A stretch of 64,000 nt of DNA from Streptomyces sp. NBC_01750 (GTDB taxonomy: Bacteria > Actinomycetota > Actinomycetes > Streptomycetales > Streptomycetaceae). The notes beneath the pieces were generated by a model. The model saw nothing but the letters and a program-made list of their open reading frames with translations. It searched no databases and was not told the DNA's origin. Location: the NCBI RefSeq assembly GCF_035918095.1, contig NZ_CP109137.1, positions 8,186,001 to 8,250,000 of the forward strand, read 5' to 3'. The position numbers and the translations under genes were made by a program. The stretch's first letter is position 1. The number at the start of each line of letters is the position of its first letter. Shown here one piece after another: positions 62,494 to 64,000 of this stretch.

Positions 62494-63963
62494 GTGGCAG
62501 ACCTGTATGTGGACGGAGAATGGTGCGATCCGGTGGCCGGAAACCACCGGGAGATCCTCTGCCCCGCAGATGGCACGCTTGCGGCGGTCGTGTCCGAAGG
62601 GACACGGGCCGACAGTGAGGCCGCGATCGCGGCGGCCCGCCGGGCTTTCGACGAAGGCCCCTGGCCGCGAACCCCCGAGCGGGAGCGCGGCGCACTGCTG
62701 CTGCGTACCGCCGATCTGATCGAGCGCGACGCCAAGGAGCTCGCCCGCGCCGAGTCGCTGGACACCGGCAAGCGATTGGTGGAGAGCGAGTACGACATCG
62801 CCGATGTGGTCTCCTGCTTCCGCTACTACGGCGGGATCGCGGGCACCAGCACCGGCCGGGTGGTCGACACCGGACGCGACGACGCCGTCAGCCGCGTCAC
62901 GTACGAGCCGGTCGGAGTCTGCGGGTTGATCACTCCGTGGAACTACCCGCTGCTCCAGGCTTCGTGGAAGGTCGCCCCCGCTCTTCTGGCCGGAAACACG
63001 ATCGTCGTGAAGCCGAGCGAGCTCACTCCGTCCACAACGATCATGCTGATGAGGGCACTTGAGGAGGCCGGTCTGCCGGCCGGTGCCGCCAACCTCGTGC
63101 TCGGCACCGGTCCCGAGGTGGGCGCGCCGCTGTCCGAAGACCCCGCCGTCGACATGATCTCCTTCACCGGGGGCCTGGACACCGGCCGAAGGATCATGGC
63201 CACAGCCGCCGCGACCGTCAAGAAGGTCGCTCTCGAACTTGGCGGCAAGAACCCCAACGTCGTCTTCGCCGACGCCGATTTCGAGACCGCGGTGGACTTC
63301 GCTCTCACGGCCGTCTTCCTGCATTCCGGACAGGTCTGCTCGGCCGGCGCCCGCCTGATCGTCGAAGACTCCCTCCACGACGCCTTCGTCGACGAGGTGG
63401 TGCGCCGCGCGGGGCGAATCCGTCTGGGCGGCCCCTTCGATGCCGAGGCCGACACCGGTCCGCTGGTCTCCGCGCAGCACCGGGACAAGGTCGAGGCCTA
63501 TGTCGCGGCGGGCCTCGCCGAGGGCGCCGTACTGCGCTGCGGCGGCAGTCGCCCCGAGGACCCCGCACTCAAGGACGGCTACTACTACCCGCCGACCGTG
63601 CTCGACGAGTGCCGCCAGGACATGCGCGTGGTGCATGAGGAGTCCTTCGGCCCCGTGCTGACCGTCGAGCGCTTCAGGGGCGAGGACGACGCCGTACGCA
63701 TCGCCAATGACACCGAGTTCGGACTCGCCGGAGCCGTATGGACGCAGGACGCCGGCAAGGCCCAGCGGGTCGCGCGACGGCTGCGCCACGGCACCGTGTG
63801 GATCAACGACTACCACCCCTATGTACCGCAGGCGGAATGGGGTGGCTTCGGGCACTCGGGCGTGGGCCGGGAACTGGGGCCGACGGGCCTGGACGAATAC
63901 CGCGAGCCAAAGCACATCTGGCAGAACATCCAACCCCGGCCGCAGCACTGGTTCCGCGGCTGA
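62494..63963 (+). CDS. betB: Betaine aldehyde dehydrogenase
   Basis: A 489-residue NAD(P)-dependent aldehyde dehydrogenase. PWNYPLLQASWKVAPALLAGN (about 149-169), GTGPEVGAPLSEDPAVDMISFTGG (cofactor loop), the general-base Glu in ELGGKNPNVVF (E248) and the nucleophilic Cys in HSGQVCSAGARL (C282) are all present. It oxidises betaine aldehyde to glycine betaine; choline dehydrogenase is encoded nearby. GTG 62494 follows GAAGGG at about nine bases. Sequence alone does not separate betaine aldehyde from other amino aldehydes; the neighbourhood decides it. A further gene starts 20 bases downstream. Confidence 0.88.
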   Translation: MADLYVDGEWCDPVAGNHREILCPADGTLAAVVSEGTRADSEAAIAAARRAFDEGPWPRTPERERGALLLRTADLIERDAKELARAESLDTGKRLVESEYDIADVVSCFRYYGGIAGTSTGRVVDTGRDDAVSRVTYEPVGVCGLITPWNYPLLQASWKVAPALLAGNTIVVKPSELTPSTTIMLMRALEEAGLPAGAANLVLGTGPEVGAPLSEDPAVDMISFTGGLDTGRRIMATAAATVKKVALELGGKNPNVVFADADFETAVDFALTAVFLHSGQVCSAGARLIVEDSLHDAFVDEVVRRAGRIRLGGPFDAEADTGPLVSAQHRDKVEAYVAAGLAEGAVLRCGGSRPEDPALKDGYYYPPTVLDECRQDMRVVHEESFGPVLTVERFRGEDDAVRIANDTEFGLAGAVWTQDAGKAQRVARRLRHGTVWINDYHPYVPQAEWGGFGHSGVGRELGPTGLDEYREPKHIWQNIQPRPQHWFRG

Positions 63964-63983
63964 ACGCCGAAGAGAGGTCGACC

Positions 63984-64000
63984 GTGACCCCAACACAGAC
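63984..64000 (+). CDS. Start of the next gene (cut by window edge)
   Basis: GTG at 63984 follows AGAGAGG by eight bases, 20 bases after the betB stop. Only the first five codons or so are visible (VTPTQ), so no function can be given. The short gap suggests an operon with betB. Confidence 0.5.

Noticed and set aside
62494..63963. Assigning this dehydrogenase as the missing alpha-ketoglutarate semialdehyde dehydrogenase of the hydroxyproline pathway
   Set aside because: It lies 25 kb away, next to choline and one-carbon genes and behind the IclR-like motif, so betaine aldehyde is the better substrate.

Overview
The window looks like Streptomyces or a very close relative. Codons end almost entirely in G or C, GTG and TTG starts are frequent, and the content is typical of the genus: a WhiB-type regulator, mycothiol-dependent formaldehyde detoxification, an ECF42-type sigma factor beside a YCII/DGPF protein, a cold-shock/DEAD-helicase/CBS/SCO5918-like block, and many small TetR, GntR, IclR, MerR and XRE regulators. 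No rRNA, tRNA or CRISPR was seen.

Layout. 0-5 kb: the tail of a DUF1996 protein, a DUF5996 protein, a membrane protein, a GCS2-family ligase and a small membrane protein. 5-9 kb: a cold-shock protein gene and a DEAD-box helicase/CBS/SCO5918 operon, then a small MerR-like regulator. 9-13 kb: the YCII-ECF42 pair and an unusual sigma-like/zinc-finger/membrane/ricin-lectin fusion. 13-18 kb: a lipid-phosphate island (DagK-like kinase, AGPS-like flavoprotein, TetR, GlpD) resembling mycobacterial Rv2249c-Rv2252. 18-25 kb: small genes with gene relics, a leaderless three-gene operon, and an ABC exporter behind a MerR-style promoter. 25-27.5 kb: two tandem DUF1266-like paralogues.

27.7-37.5 kb is a collagen/hydroxyproline utilisation locus. 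It holds a secreted M9 collagenase, an Xaa-Pro aminopeptidase, the three D-hydroxyproline dehydrogenase subunits, a pyrroline-hydroxycarboxylate deaminase, a hydroxyproline epimerase and a GntR regulator. A shared GTGACAT-centred motif lies in front of several of these genes. 37.5-48.1 kb holds phosphoglucomutase, a PaaN/hypothetical/APC-permease operon, a methyltransferase/SnoaL-like pair, a WhiB protein, and the MscR/MBL-hydrolase pair.

48.1-64 kb is a choline and glycine-betaine catabolic locus: choline dehydrogenase, betaine aldehyde dehydrogenase, a Rieske oxygenase with its ferredoxin and reductase, a methylene-THF reductase-like protein, formyl-THF deformylase and an IclR regulator. 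A 17-bp dyad, GTTGCG-N5-CGCAAC and variants, recurs in front of most of its transcription units. Its terminal enzyme, serine dehydratase (sdaA), is broken. The N-terminal half (with a GTT where the start should be) lies at 54 kb and the last codons at 48.2 kb; between them are an IS1380-type transposase relic, an MFS transporter, a DUF2267 protein, a FUSC-like protein and other scraps.
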